Assembly: GCF_947501405.1 (NCBI RefSeq)
Contig: NZ_CANMVK010000002.1
Span: 434,001-498,000, forward strand
Direction: 5' to 3'
DNA from: an uncultured Hoeflea sp.
GTDB lineage: Bacteria; Pseudomonadota; Alphaproteobacteria; Rhizobiales; Rhizobiaceae
DNA length: 64,000 nucleotides
A model generated the notes under the pieces. It had not been told where the DNA came from and made no database searches. It saw only the letters and a list, made by a program, of their open reading frames with translations. Position 1 is the stretch's first letter. Each line of letters begins with the position of its first letter. A program made the translations under genes and the position numbers. Of this stretch, positions 55,906 through 64,000 are shown one piece after another.

Positions 55906-56792
55906 GGTGCTGCCGTCAGCCCGTCGACGATGGTCTGGGCGGTGACCTTGAGCAGATCGATATAGGTCGGCACCGGCCCGCCGGGCGGCGACAGAGAATC
56001 CACGTAGAGCACTCCGCCATAGGCGATGCCGGTTTCGCGCGCCACCTGTTCGGCCGGTTTGGGCGACACCGTGCTTTCGGAAAAGATCACCGGCACGTCA
56101 TTGTCGCGGATCAGATCGATGATCCGCCGCACCTGCTGCGGCGAGCCCTGGCTGTCGGCATTGATTGCCCAGATCGCCGCTTCCTTGAGACCGAAATCGG
56201 CCGCCAGATAGGAAAACGCCGCCTCGCTCGACACCAGCCAGCGCCGCTCTTCCGGCAGTGCTTCGATCGCCGCGCGGATCGGCTCGAAGGTGGCGGCGAT
56301 CTCGGCCTTGTAGTGCGCGCCGTTCTCGGCATAGGCAGCCGCATTGTCAGGGTCGGTCTCCGACAGCGCAGTCACGATGTTGTCGATATAGATCATCGCA
56401 TTGCCGGGCGACATCCAGGCATGGGGATTGGCCCGGCCCTCGTAGGCGCCTTCGGCGATCGCAATCGGCTCGACGCCGTCGGACAGGACGTAGGCCTTCA
56501 CGTCGCCGAGGTTTTCCAGATAGCGCTCGAACCAGGTTTCCAGCCCCATGCCGTTCCACAGCGCAACATCGGCGCCGAGCCCGCGTTTGATGTCGCCGGG
56601 CGTGGGGCGGAACATATGGATCTCGGCACCCTCACGGGTGATGGAGACGACTTCGGCATGGTCGCCGGCGACATTGCGGGCCATGTCGGCGAACACCGTA
56701 AATGAGGTCAGGACCTTGATCTTGGCCAGGGCGGGCGAAGCTGCGCCCAGGCCCATGGCCAGGCACAGGGTGAAGATAAGGGGAAAACGCAT
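55902..56792 (-). CDS. sitA: Mn/Fe-type metal ABC transporter, periplasmic binding protein
   Basis: A 296-residue cluster A-I metal-binding protein. Signal peptide [21 protein letters not shown], then [44 protein letters not shown]: the metal His sits in EIH. Further ligands are in [10 protein letters not shown] (His), [10 protein letters not shown] (Glu) and FSESTVSPK (Glu/Asp position). The His-His-Glu-acid set fits Mn/Fe rather than Zn specificity, and there is no His-rich loop as in ZnuA. First gene of sitABCD, behind a Mur-like palindrome. Confidence 0.9.
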   Translation of the reverse strand: MRFPLIFTLCLAMGLGAASPALAKIKVLTSFTVFADMARNVAGDHAEVVSITREGAEIHMFRPTPGDIKRGLGADVALWNGMGLETWFERYLENLGDVKAYVLSDGVEPIAIAEGAYEGRANPHAWMSPGNAMIYIDNIVTALSETDPDNAAAYAENGAHYKAEIAATFEPIRAAIEALPEERRWLVSSEAAFSYLAADFGLKEAAIWAINADSQGSPQQVRRIIDLIRDNDVPVIFSESTVSPKPAEQVARETGIAYGGVLYVDSLSPPGGPVPTYIDLLKVTAQTIVDGLTAAP

Positions 56793-56855
56793 AGTTGCTT
56801 CCTGCGAATGGTTTGCAACGGCAATCTATGGGGAATCTGCCCGAAGTCAATGCTG

Positions 56856-56872
56856 TTGCAAATCATTTGCAA
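56856..56872. promoter_or_regulatory. Mur/Fur-like operator upstream of sitA
   Basis: A 17-bp palindrome TTGCAAA-TCA-TTTGCAA, about 65-80 bases before sitA, with a further half site TTTGCAA at 56810-56816. TGCAAAT-type palindromes before sitA are the known targets of Mur, the Mn-responsive Fur homologue of rhizobia. It also lies upstream of the divergent oxidase operon. Confidence 0.6.
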
Positions 56873-56997
56873 AAAGGAATCGTTTAAGCGGAACCGATCC
56901 TCCTATTGTGCACTGCGGCGGAATGTCCTCTGGCTGCATCGCGTTGCCAGCCCATCTTATAGCTAGTAACCGTAGGTTCGCCTCACAGGAGCCCAAA

Positions 56998-58398
56998 ATG
57001 GACGCATTGCTGCTGTCCCGCATTCAGTTCGCCGCCAACATCTCCTTTCACATCCTGTTTCCCACCATCACCATTGCGTTGGGATGGCTGTTGCTCTGGT
57101 TCCGGCTGAGGTTCAACCGTACCGGCGATCAAGCCTATATGGACGCCTATTTCTTCTGGGTGAAAGTGTTTGCACTATCCTTTGCCATGGGCGTGGTGTC
57201 GGGCATCACCATGAGTTTTCAGTTCGGGACCAACTGGCCGGGATTCATGGAGCGGGTCGGCAACATCGCCGGTCCATTGCTGGCTTACGAGATCCTCACC
57301 GCCTTTTTCCTCGAAGCCGTGTTTCTGGGCATCATGCTGTTCGGCTACCGCCGCGTCTCGGGCGGCATTCACACGCTGGCGACTTTTCTGGTGGCTTTCG
57401 GCACAACCATGTCGGCCTTCTGGATCCTGGTTCTGAATTCCTGGATGCACACGCCGCAAGGTTTCGAGATGCGTGACGGAGTGGCCCACGCCACCGACTG
57501 GTTGGCGATCCTCTTCAATCCTTCCATGCCCTACCGGCTTGTTCATGTGCTGCTCGCCTCGGGTCTGACTGTGGCTTTCCTGGTGGCCGGCCTGTCGGCG
57601 TTGCGCTGGCTGGCGGGTGACCGGGCGCGCGGCACGCTGCTGGCGCTTCGCACGGCACTGACGCTCGGCGCGGTGCTGATCCCGCTGCAGATTCTCGCTG
57701 GCGATCTGCACGGTCTCAACACGCTCGAGCATCAGCCGCAGAAGATCGCCGCCATGGAAGGCAACTGGGAGACCGGGCCGCGGGTGCCGCTGTTGCTGTT
57801 TGCGATCCCCGATGAGGAGGCGCGCGAGAACCGCTTTGAACTCGGCATTCCCGGCGGCGCCAGCCTGATCCTCAAGCACGATCTCGATGGTGTGGTGCCC
57901 GGCCTCAATGATTTTGTGGCTGAAGACGGCACGGTGTTGCATCCGCCGGTCACGCCGCTGTTTTTCGCCTTCCGCATCATGGTCGGCGTTGGTTTCGCCA
58001 TGCTGGCGGTCTCCTGGCTTGGCGTCTGGATGATCTGGCGGCGCGGCGATATCAACCGGCCGCTGGCTTATGTGCTGGTGCCGATGGCGCTGTCGGGTTG
58101 GGTGGCGACGCTTGCCGGCTGGTACACCACCGAGATTGGCCGTCAGCCCTGGCTGGTCAATGGCGTGTTAAAGACCGCCGATGCGGTGGCCGCACTTCCG
58201 GCCACCTCGGTGGGCATTACGCTTGCCGCCTATCTTGCGGTCTATGCAGGCCTGATTATTGCCTATCTGTCGGTCATCGTGGCGCTGGCGCTCAAGGCAG
58301 CCAGAACGCCGCATGAAGCGCCGCCCGGCATCAATCATCCAGGTGTCGATCCGGAGCCGGCCATGGCGCTCGGCATGGGAGGCAACCGCCATGTCTGA
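56998..58398 (+). CDS. cioA: Cyanide-insensitive bd-type quinol oxidase subunit I
   Basis: A 466-residue haem protein oxidising ubiquinol and reducing O2 to water in the inner membrane. It has RIQFAANISFHILFPT (haem b595/d axial His, residue 18), SFQFGTNWPGFMERVG, the Q-loop beginning HGLNTLEHQPQKIAAMEGNWE, and GRQPWLVNGVLKTADAV. The short Q-loop without the long C-terminal insertion marks the CioA (low-affinity, cyanide-insensitive) branch. The ATG is set by AGGAG upstream; the 150 codons before it overlap sitA antisense. Overlaps cioB by 8 bases. Confidence 0.93.
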   Translation: MDALLLSRIQFAANISFHILFPTITIALGWLLLWFRLRFNRTGDQAYMDAYFFWVKVFALSFAMGVVSGITMSFQFGTNWPGFMERVGNIAGPLLAYEILTAFFLEAVFLGIMLFGYRRVSGGIHTLATFLVAFGTTMSAFWILVLNSWMHTPQGFEMRDGVAHATDWLAILFNPSMPYRLVHVLLASGLTVAFLVAGLSALRWLAGDRARGTLLALRTALTLGAVLIPLQILAGDLHGLNTLEHQPQKIAAMEGNWETGPRVPLLLFAIPDEEARENRFELGIPGGASLILKHDLDGVVPGLNDFVAEDGTVLHPPVTPLFFAFRIMVGVGFAMLAVSWLGVWMIWRRGDINRPLAYVLVPMALSGWVATLAGWYTTEIGRQPWLVNGVLKTADAVAALPATSVGITLAAYLAVYAGLIIAYLSVIVALALKAARTPHEAPPGINHPGVDPEPAMALGMGGNRHV

Positions 58399-59398
58399 TT
58401 TCGATTGGGCCTTGTGGCTGCCTTACATCTTCGCCGCCCTGATGGGCGTCGCTATTCTGGTCTATGTCATTCTCGATGGTTTCGATCTGGGCATCGGCAT
58501 CCTGTCGCCGCTGGCCGATGATTTGGGCAAGGACCGCATGGTTTCGGCCATCGGCCCCTTCTGGGACGCCAACGAGACCTGGCTGGTGTTGGCTGTCGGG
58601 CTCTTGCTGGTGGCGTTCCCGGTGGCCCATGGTGTCATTCTGACGACGCTTTATTTCCCGGTGGCGGTGTTGCTGATCGGGCTGATCCTGCGCGGCGTCG
58701 CTTTCGAGTTTCGCGCCAAGGTGAGCCTGGAGGCAAAGCCGATATGGAACTGGATGTTCTTCATCGGCTCGCTGATGTCGGCGCTGTCCCAGGGCTATAT
58801 GCTTGGCATCTATGTGCTCGGTCTCGATACTGGCTGGGCCTCCGCGGCCTTCGCGCTGCTGGTCGCGGTCTGCCTCGCCGCCGCCTATGCAGCAATTGGC
58901 GCGGCCTGGCTGATTCACAAGACCGAGGGCGCATTGCAAATCAGCGCGGTCAAATGGCTGCGCGGTGCTTTGGGTCTGGTGGCACTTGGCATGGCGGCGA
59001 TCTCGCTGGCGAGCCCGCTCGCCAGCGCCCGCATCTGGGATCGCTGGCTGAGCTTTCCCGAAACGCTGTTTCTGGCGCCGCTGCCGGTGTTGACGCTGGC
59101 GCTGTTCGTCTGGCTGTGGCGCCTGTCGGCGCGGATGCCGCTTGAAGGCGACCGTCTCAACCTGGCACCATTCGCGGCTCTGTCGGGCATTTTCGCGCTT
59201 GGTTTCGCGGGCCTCGCCTGGTCGTTCTACCCCTATGTGGTGCCGGGCCGGATCACCATCGCCGAGGCGGCAAGCGCGCCTGAAAGCCTGGCCATCATAC
59301 TGGTGGGCACGCTGTTCGTGCTGCCGGTGATCACCGGCTATTCGATCTGGGCCTACCGGATCTTCGGCGGCAAGGCGGTTGACCTGCGCTACGACTGA
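58391..59398 (+). CDS. cioB: Cyanide-insensitive bd-type quinol oxidase subunit II
   Basis: A 335-residue partner subunit with about eight membrane segments. The signatures are YVILDGFDLGIGILSPL, GPFWDANETWLVLAVGLLLVAFPVAHG and RGVAFEFRAK near the N-terminus, and WSFYPYVVPGRITIAEAA near the C-terminus, as in CydB. It starts within the last codons of cioA. No small cydX-like frame or cydDC genes follow; the next gene is convergent after 14 bases. Confidence 0.93.
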   Translation: MSDFDWALWLPYIFAALMGVAILVYVILDGFDLGIGILSPLADDLGKDRMVSAIGPFWDANETWLVLAVGLLLVAFPVAHGVILTTLYFPVAVLLIGLILRGVAFEFRAKVSLEAKPIWNWMFFIGSLMSALSQGYMLGIYVLGLDTGWASAAFALLVAVCLAAAYAAIGAAWLIHKTEGALQISAVKWLRGALGLVALGMAAISLASPLASARIWDRWLSFPETLFLAPLPVLTLALFVWLWRLSARMPLEGDRLNLAPFAALSGIFALGFAGLAWSFYPYVVPGRITIAEAASAPESLAIILVGTLFVLPVITGYSIWAYRIFGGKAVDLRYD

Positions 59399-59412
59399 CA
59401 GTCGGAAACGGC

Positions 59413-60654
59413 TCAGGCGTCGCCGAAGCGGGCGTTGCGGTCGATAAGATATTTGTCGAACAACGGCAGGCTGGCCGCCCCGAGCGCCCGCGCCAGGGTG
59501 CCGACGGTGCCCGGGAGGATGTGTGGCGGTTGCAGCCCGCGCAGATCGTAGCGGATAACCTTGTGGCGGGTGGCGGCGACGATTTTTTCGCGGATCTCCG
59601 CGGGCAGGCCGCCATCAATGATGATGTGTTCGAAGTCTATGACGGACGTTGCTGAAACGATGGCCTGGGCCAGCGCCGGAGCGACGATGCCGATCCACTC
59701 ATCGGCGAGCGCCTCGAAACCCTGCCAGTGATCGGGGCTGTTCCACAGCGGAGAGGGGTCCTGTCCGCGCTCGCGCAGCATCCGTTCGAGCAGCATGATC
59801 GAGGCGCGGTCGAGAAGTTGCACGCGGCTGCCGTCCGGCTCCAAAATCGGCAGGGGACCGAGCGCCCCGGCATTGCCGGAGCGGCCGGCATAGAGGCTGC
59901 CATTGAGCACCACGCCGCCGCCGACAAACGTGCCGATATAGATATAGAGATAATCGCTCAGCCCCTCGTGCCGGCCGAAGACCAATTCGGCCGCGCAGGC
60001 AGCGGTTGCGTCGTTTTGCAGATATACAGGAAGATCGCAGATCGCCGCCAGTTCTGCCCGCAGGTCGAAGTCGCGCCACTGGAACATCTCCGCTCCCGGC
60101 GCGCCGGCCTGTTCAGCCCAGTTCCACAACTCGAAGGGCGTGGCGATGCCGAGCCCGGCAACGCGGTCCAAATGCTCCGCGGGCAGGTCGCTCAGCAATT
60201 CTGACAGCCCGGTCTGCACGAACTCGACGATCAGTGGCGGCGTAGGCCAGGGATAGCTCTTGCGCAGTGTGGCCTTGGGCTGTCCCAGAAAGTCCACAAG
60301 GATAAGTTCGGCGCTGCGGCGGCCCACCTTCAGACCGACGAAAAACGCGCCGTCGGGATTGATCGACAAAGGTACCGAAGGCTGGCCGACCTTGCCGCGG
60401 ATCGGTTCGCCCTTGACGATCAGCTCCTCGGCCTCAAGCTCCCGCATGATCACCGAACAGGTTTGCGCCGAAAGCCCGGTCATCCGCGAGATGTCGGTCT
60501 TGGCAAGACCGCCATGGGTATAGACCAGGCTCAGCACCAGCCGCTGATTATAGGCGCGCAGACCGCTCTGGTTGGATCCCCGCAACGATTTGCTCCGTGG
60601 GGATTGAGCCGCTGAATCCCCGCGGGTTTCGCCCTTGTTGCGATCCTCCGGCAC
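59413..60654 (-). CDS. frcR: ROK-family transcriptional regulator of the frc operon
   Basis: A 413-residue NagC/XylR-type regulator. N-terminal helix-turn-helix: RLVLSLVYTHGGLAKTDISRMTGLSAQTCSVIMRELEAEELIVKG. The ROK sugar-binding half has GLGIATPFELW, LQNDATAACAAELVFG and YIGTFVGGGVVLNGSLYAG. The cysteine zinc motif common in ROK proteins is absent. GTG at 60654 has GGAGG ten bases upstream and is preferred to a TTG 81 bases earlier. Divergent from frcBCA, with two palindromes between, it is the likely sugar-responsive repressor. Confidence 0.87.
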   Translation of the reverse strand: MPEDRNKGETRGDSAAQSPRSKSLRGSNQSGLRAYNQRLVLSLVYTHGGLAKTDISRMTGLSAQTCSVIMRELEAEELIVKGEPIRGKVGQPSVPLSINPDGAFFVGLKVGRRSAELILVDFLGQPKATLRKSYPWPTPPLIVEFVQTGLSELLSDLPAEHLDRVAGLGIATPFELWNWAEQAGAPGAEMFQWRDFDLRAELAAICDLPVYLQNDATAACAAELVFGRHEGLSDYLYIYIGTFVGGGVVLNGSLYAGRSGNAGALGPLPILEPDGSRVQLLDRASIMLLERMLRERGQDPSPLWNSPDHWQGFEALADEWIGIVAPALAQAIVSATSVIDFEHIIIDGGLPAEIREKIVAATRHKVIRYDLRGLQPPHILPGTVGTLARALGAASLPLFDKYLIDRNARFGDA

Positions 60655-60694
60655 CGGTCCGAGTCCTCCCCGAATGTCTTGCAATTCTGCAGTG

Positions 60695-60710
60695 TTGTTG
60701 GCGCCAACAA
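60695..60710. promoter_or_regulatory. 16-bp palindrome in the frcR-frcB region
   Basis: Perfect palindrome TTGTTGGCGCCAACAA, 41 bases upstream of the frcR start codon. Possible operator for FrcR or for another sugar regulator such as a LacI-type protein. Confidence 0.5.
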
Positions 60711-60739
60711 TGCCGCAAAGCCCGGAAGCGGTCAATTAG

Positions 60740-60760
60740 TAAATAAGAGTGATTTATTTA
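60740..60760. promoter_or_regulatory. A/T-rich inverted repeat, candidate FrcR operator
   Basis: TAAATAA-N7-TTATTTA, an inverted repeat of 21 bp with A/T-rich arms like the binding sites of NagC/ROK regulators. It lies between frcR and frcB, 120 bases before the frcB ATG. Confidence 0.6.
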
Positions 60761-60880
60761 TTGACTCGCTTGCTGGATGTGTGGTGTCATCGCCACGACG
60801 CGGCAATGGGAGGGCCAAGCCGTACCGATTGGCCGCGCGTGCAGACTGTCCTGCAACAAAAACTATCCCGGGAGGATGAC

Positions 60881-61918
60881 ATGAAATCGAGTTTTGCATT
60901 CAAGACCACGTTGATGGCTGCCGCCGCGTTTGGCGTCATGGCCGCGGCCCCCGCCTATGCCGGCAGCCACAGCGTCGGCGCCTGCCTGATCACCAAGACC
61001 GACACCAACCCGTTTTTCGTCAAGATGAAAGAGGGCGCCGAAGCCAAGGCCGAGGAACTGGGCGTGTCGCTCAAATCCTATGCCGGCAAGGTTGACGGTG
61101 ACCATGAGACCCAGGTCGCGGCGATCGAAACCTGCATCGCCGATGGCGCCAAGGGCATTTTGCTGACCGCATCGGACACTTCGTCCATCGTCACCGCCGT
61201 CACGCAGGCCCGCGACGCCGGTCTTCTGGTGATTGCGCTCGACACTCCGCTTGAGCCGATCGATTCCGCCGACGCCACATTCGCCACCGACAACTTCCTG
61301 GCCGGTGAACTGATCGGCAAATGGGCTGCCGCGACGCTAGGCGATGAAGCTGCCAACGCCAAGATCGCCATGCTCGATCTCGCTGTCAGCCAGCCCACCG
61401 TGGGCGTGCTGCGCGACCAGGGCTTCCTCACCGGCTTCGGCATCGACGTCAAGGATCCGGCCAAGTGGGGCGATGAGGACGATCCGCGCATCGTCGGCAA
61501 CGATATCACTGCCGGAAACGAGGAAGGCGGCCGCAAGGCTATGGAAAACCTTCTCGCCAAGGATCCGATGATCAATGTGGTCTACACCATCAACGAGCCC
61601 GCCGCGGCCGGTGCCTATGAGGCGTTGAAAGCCATCGGCCGTGAGGGCGATGTGCTGATCGTCTCCGTGGATGGCGGTTGCCCGGGTGTGGCCAATGTCA
61701 AGGACGGCATCATCGGCGCCACCTCGCAGCAATACCCGCTGCTGATGGCCTCGCTCGGCATCGAGGCGATCGCCGCCTGGGCCAAGGATGGCACCAAGCC
61801 GGAGCCGACCGAAGGCAAGGACTTCTTCGATACCGGCGTGGCTTTGGTCACCGACAAGCCAGCCGAAGGCGTCGAGTCGATCTCGGTCGCCGAAGGCATG
61901 GACAAGTGCTGGGGTTGA
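60881..61918 (+). CDS. frcB: Fructose-type sugar ABC transporter, periplasmic binding protein
   Basis: A 345-residue RbsB-like binding protein. Signal peptide [21 protein letters not shown], then [74 protein letters not shown] lies six bases before the ATG. In S. meliloti FrcB binds fructose, mannose and ribose. First gene of frcBCA, followed by a stable hairpin. Confidence 0.92.
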   Translation: MKSSFAFKTTLMAAAAFGVMAAAPAYAGSHSVGACLITKTDTNPFFVKMKEGAEAKAEELGVSLKSYAGKVDGDHETQVAAIETCIADGAKGILLTASDTSSIVTAVTQARDAGLLVIALDTPLEPIDSADATFATDNFLAGELIGKWAAATLGDEAANAKIAMLDLAVSQPTVGVLRDQGFLTGFGIDVKDPAKWGDEDDPRIVGNDITAGNEEGGRKAMENLLAKDPMINVVYTINEPAAAGAYEALKAIGREGDVLIVSVDGGCPGVANVKDGIIGATSQQYPLLMASLGIEAIAAWAKDGTKPEPTEGKDFFDTGVALVTDKPAEGVESISVAEGMDKCWG

Positions 61919-61944
61919 TTACCCGCCATTGACTGTAGACAGTG

Positions 61945-61970
61945 ATGGGGCGGCTCTCGGGCCGCCTCAT
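61945..61970 (+). promoter_or_regulatory. Stable hairpin after frcB
   Basis: ATGGGGCGGC / GCCGCCTCAT, a 10-bp stem with one G-T pair and a 6-base loop, 26 bases after the frcB stop, without a T run. Likely protects the frcB message or lowers read-through into frcC, 181 bases on. Confidence 0.65.
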
Positions 61971-62151
61971 TGCTACCGCGTTGCTGCCGCCGCCTTACTG
62001 CCAAGGTGCGGTGCGTGCGTGACGCAGGTGTGAGCTTTGCGCGACAGCGGGTTGCCGGGGTGCGGGACGTCCGGGATCAAAACCGGAAGCAGGCAACCGG
62101 AAGCAAGTCTTGGCTGACTGAAAATCGCCGTGTGACGTTGGGGGAGAAACC

Positions 62152-63213
62152 ATGTCCGATACGCAAGAGTACGAAAAGGCTGCCGCTGCAAGTCCGGCGT
62201 CTGTGGCCGAGTTTGCCTCACACGACACCAGTGCCATCAAACGCATCCAGCATGCGCTGCACCAGACTCCGTCTCTGGTGCCGCTGATCGTTCTGATCGG
62301 CTCGATCCTGATTTTCGGCCTGGTGCTGGGGCAAAAGTTCTTTTCGCCGTTCGCGCTGACGCTGATCTTGCAGCAGGTGCAGATCGTCGGCATTCTCGGC
62401 GTTGCCCAGTCGCTGGTGATCCTGACCGCGGGCATCGATCTGTCGGTCGGCGCGATCATGGTGCTGTCATCGGTTGTGATGGGTCTATTCTCCTTCCGTT
62501 ATGGCTTGCCGGTCGAAGTCGCCGTCGCCGCCGGCATCGCCTGCGGAGCGATCTGCGGCTACATCAACGGTTTTCTGGTCGCGGTGATGAAGCTGCCGCC
62601 GTTCATTGTCACGCTGGGCATGTGGCAGATCGTGCTGGCCACCAATTTCCTCTATTCCGCCAATGAAACGATCCGCTCTCAGGACATTGCCGAACAGGCG
62701 CCGCTGTTGCAGTTTTTCGGCAACAAGATCGCCATCGGCGGGGCCATTTTCACCTATGGCGTGATCTTCATGGTGCTCTTGGTGCTGGTGATGGCCTATG
62801 TGCTCAAGCAGACCGCGTGGGGCCGTCATGTCTATGCGGTGGGCGATGACCCGGAAGCAGCGGAGCTCTCCGGCGTGCAGGTCAAACGCACGCTGATCTC
62901 GGTGTATGTGCTTTCGGGCTTGATCTGCGCCTTTGCCGGCTGGGCTTTGATCGGCCGCATCGGCTCGGTGTCGCCCACTTCCGGCCAGCTCGGCAACATC
63001 GAATCCATCACCGCCGTGGTGATTGGCGGAATCTCGCTGTTCGGCGGCCGCGGCTCGATCATGGGCATGCTGTTTGGCGCGCTGATCGTCGGCGTGTTTT
63101 CGCTCGGCCTGCGCCTGCTTGGCGCGGATGCGCAATGGACCTACCTGCTCATCGGCGTGCTGATCATCGGCGCGGTCAGCGTGGACCAGTGGATCAGAAA
63201 GGTGTCAGTCTGA
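62152..63213 (+). CDS. frcC: Fructose-type sugar ABC transporter permease
   Basis: A 353-residue RbsC-like permease with an unusually long polar N-terminus (about 50 residues) before the first helix. Marks: VGILGVAQSLVILTAGIDLSVGAIMVLSSVVMG and VYAVGDDPEAAELSGVQVKRTLISVYVLSGLICAFAGW. It forms the homodimeric channel for the sugar. Its stop codon overlaps the ATG of frcA. Confidence 0.92.
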   Translation: MSDTQEYEKAAAASPASVAEFASHDTSAIKRIQHALHQTPSLVPLIVLIGSILIFGLVLGQKFFSPFALTLILQQVQIVGILGVAQSLVILTAGIDLSVGAIMVLSSVVMGLFSFRYGLPVEVAVAAGIACGAICGYINGFLVAVMKLPPFIVTLGMWQIVLATNFLYSANETIRSQDIAEQAPLLQFFGNKIAIGGAIFTYGVIFMVLLVLVMAYVLKQTAWGRHVYAVGDDPEAAELSGVQVKRTLISVYVLSGLICAFAGWALIGRIGSVSPTSGQLGNIESITAVVIGGISLFGGRGSIMGMLFGALIVGVFSLGLRLLGADAQWTYLLIGVLIIGAVSVDQWIRKVSV

Positions 63214-63989
63214 TGGAACCCATTTTAAAGGCCCGCAATCTGGTCAAGCGCTATGGCCGTGTGGTCGCCCTCGACAATTGCGACTTCGAACTGCGCCACG
63301 GCGAAATCCTGGCGGTGATCGGCGACAATGGCGCAGGCAAGTCGACACTGATCAAGGCCATTTCCGGGGCGGTTACGCCCGATGATGGCAAGATCTGGCT
63401 CGAGGGCAAGGAAGTCAATTTCCACTCGCCTCTCGACGGCCGCCATGCCGGCATCGAAACCGTTTACCAGACGCTCGCCATGTCGCCGGCCCTGTCGATC
63501 ACCGACAACATCTTCATGGGCCGGGAACTCAGAAAACCCGGATTTCTGGGCACGGTGATGCGCCAGCTCGACCACAAGGCGATGGAGAAATTCGCCCGCG
63601 ACAAGCTCAACGAACTCGGCCTGATGACTATCCAGAACATCAATCAGGCGGTGGAGACGCTGTCGGGCGGACAGCGCCAGGGCGTGGCCGTGGCCCGCGC
63701 CGCCGCCTTCGGCTCCAAGGTCATCATTCTCGATGAACCGACAGCGGCGCTCGGTGTCAAGGAAAGCCGGCGAGTGCTGGAACTGATCCTGGATGTGCGC
63801 TCGCGCGGCATTCCGATCATTCTGATTTCCCACAACATGCCGCATGTGTTCGAGGTGGCTGACCGGATTCACGTTCACCGCCTTGGCAAACGTTTGTGCG
63901 TGATCGATCCCAAGGACTACACCATGTCGGATGCCGTCGCCTTCATGACCGGCGCAAAGGAACCGCCGGCGGAGGCGCTCGCGGCGTAA
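63213..63989 (+). CDS. frcA: Fructose-type sugar ABC transporter ATPase
   Basis: A 258-residue, single-domain ATPase, half the size of RbsA-type fused ATPases: NLVKRYGRVVALDNCDFELRHGE, Walker A GDNGAGKST, signature LSGGQRQGVAVARAAAFG, Walker B VIILDEPTAALG, His in ILISHNMPHVFEVADRI. The ATG overlaps the frcC stop (TGATG). In S. meliloti the kinase gene frcK follows; here that would lie beyond the window. Confidence 0.94.
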   Translation: MEPILKARNLVKRYGRVVALDNCDFELRHGEILAVIGDNGAGKSTLIKAISGAVTPDDGKIWLEGKEVNFHSPLDGRHAGIETVYQTLAMSPALSITDNIFMGRELRKPGFLGTVMRQLDHKAMEKFARDKLNELGLMTIQNINQAVETLSGGQRQGVAVARAAAFGSKVIILDEPTAALGVKESRRVLELILDVRSRGIPIILISHNMPHVFEVADRIHVHRLGKRLCVIDPKDYTMSDAVAFMTGAKEPPAEALAA

Positions 63990-64000
63990 GCAGTACGATG

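Overview
The window looks like a chromosomal segment of a GC-rich alphaproteobacterium of the Hyphomicrobiales (Rhizobiales), close to Rhizobiaceae, perhaps a genus such as Hoeflea. The genus is a guess; the order is well supported. Support comes from the potFGHI / acetoacetyl-CoA synthetase / CbrA-type kinase / phasin neighbourhood, which as I recall matches the gene order of the Sinorhizobium meliloti chromosome (SMc00770 to SMc00777). It also comes from an frcR-frcBCA fructose locus, a tRNA-His of the alphaproteobacterial type (no G-1, A73), bcsN beside bcsAB, and a nested palindromic intergenic repeat of the kind common in rhizobia. I see no insertion sequence, prophage or CRISPR array.

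Layout. 0-2.2 kb: tail of a RES-domain gene, an MFS transporter, a tiny membrane protein. 2.5-7 kb: polyamine ABC operon potFG-(membrane protein)-potHI. 7-11.5 kb: an AsmA-like protein and acetoacetyl-CoA synthetase. 11.8-15.9 kb: an RND efflux pair. 16-18.1 kb: a MarR regulator with a four-Cys tail, a DNA alkyltransferase and a GNAT acetyltransferase; regulator and acetyltransferase share a palindromic operator embedded in apparently leaderless promoters. 18.6-23.7 kb: a giant CbrA-like kinase divergent from a phasin, then tRNA-His. 23.9-25.6 kb: a HlyC-type acyltransferase, a lipoprotein and a lipase gene truncated just after its GHSLG motif. 26.3-30.9 kb: a branched-chain-type ABC operon behind twin 12-bp palindromes. 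31-36.4 kb: TetR-regulated RND efflux operon. 36.8-44.7 kb: cellulose synthesis operon bcsA-bcsB-TPR-bcsN. 44.7-46.8 kb: DUF1330 protein, enoyl-CoA hydratase, TetR. 47-51.7 kb: gcvT-gcvH-gcvP behind a tandem glycine riboswitch. 51.9-53.2 kb: a GFA-family protein, then a low-GC patch with an orphan Cys-pair protein. 53.2-56.8 kb: sitABCD-type metal transporter behind a Mur-like palindrome. 57-59.4 kb: cyanide-insensitive bd oxidase. 59.4-64 kb: frcR and frcBCA.

How it fits together. This is a core heterotrophic chromosome: uptake of polyamines, an amino-acid-like or aromatic substrate, fructose-type sugars and Mn/Fe; storage and ketone metabolism (phasin, acetoacetyl-CoA synthetase); cell-cycle/envelope signalling (CbrA-like kinase); cellulose export; drug efflux; glycine catabolism; and a low-oxygen or cyanide-tolerant terminal oxidase. 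In three of the ABC operons (pot, liv-type, frc) a strong hairpin directly follows the binding-protein gene, which would favour making more binding protein than membrane components. The least ordinary stretches are the MarR/GNAT operator set, the broken acyltransferase-lipase locus, the low-GC patch and the palindromic repeat that supplies the livF stop codon.
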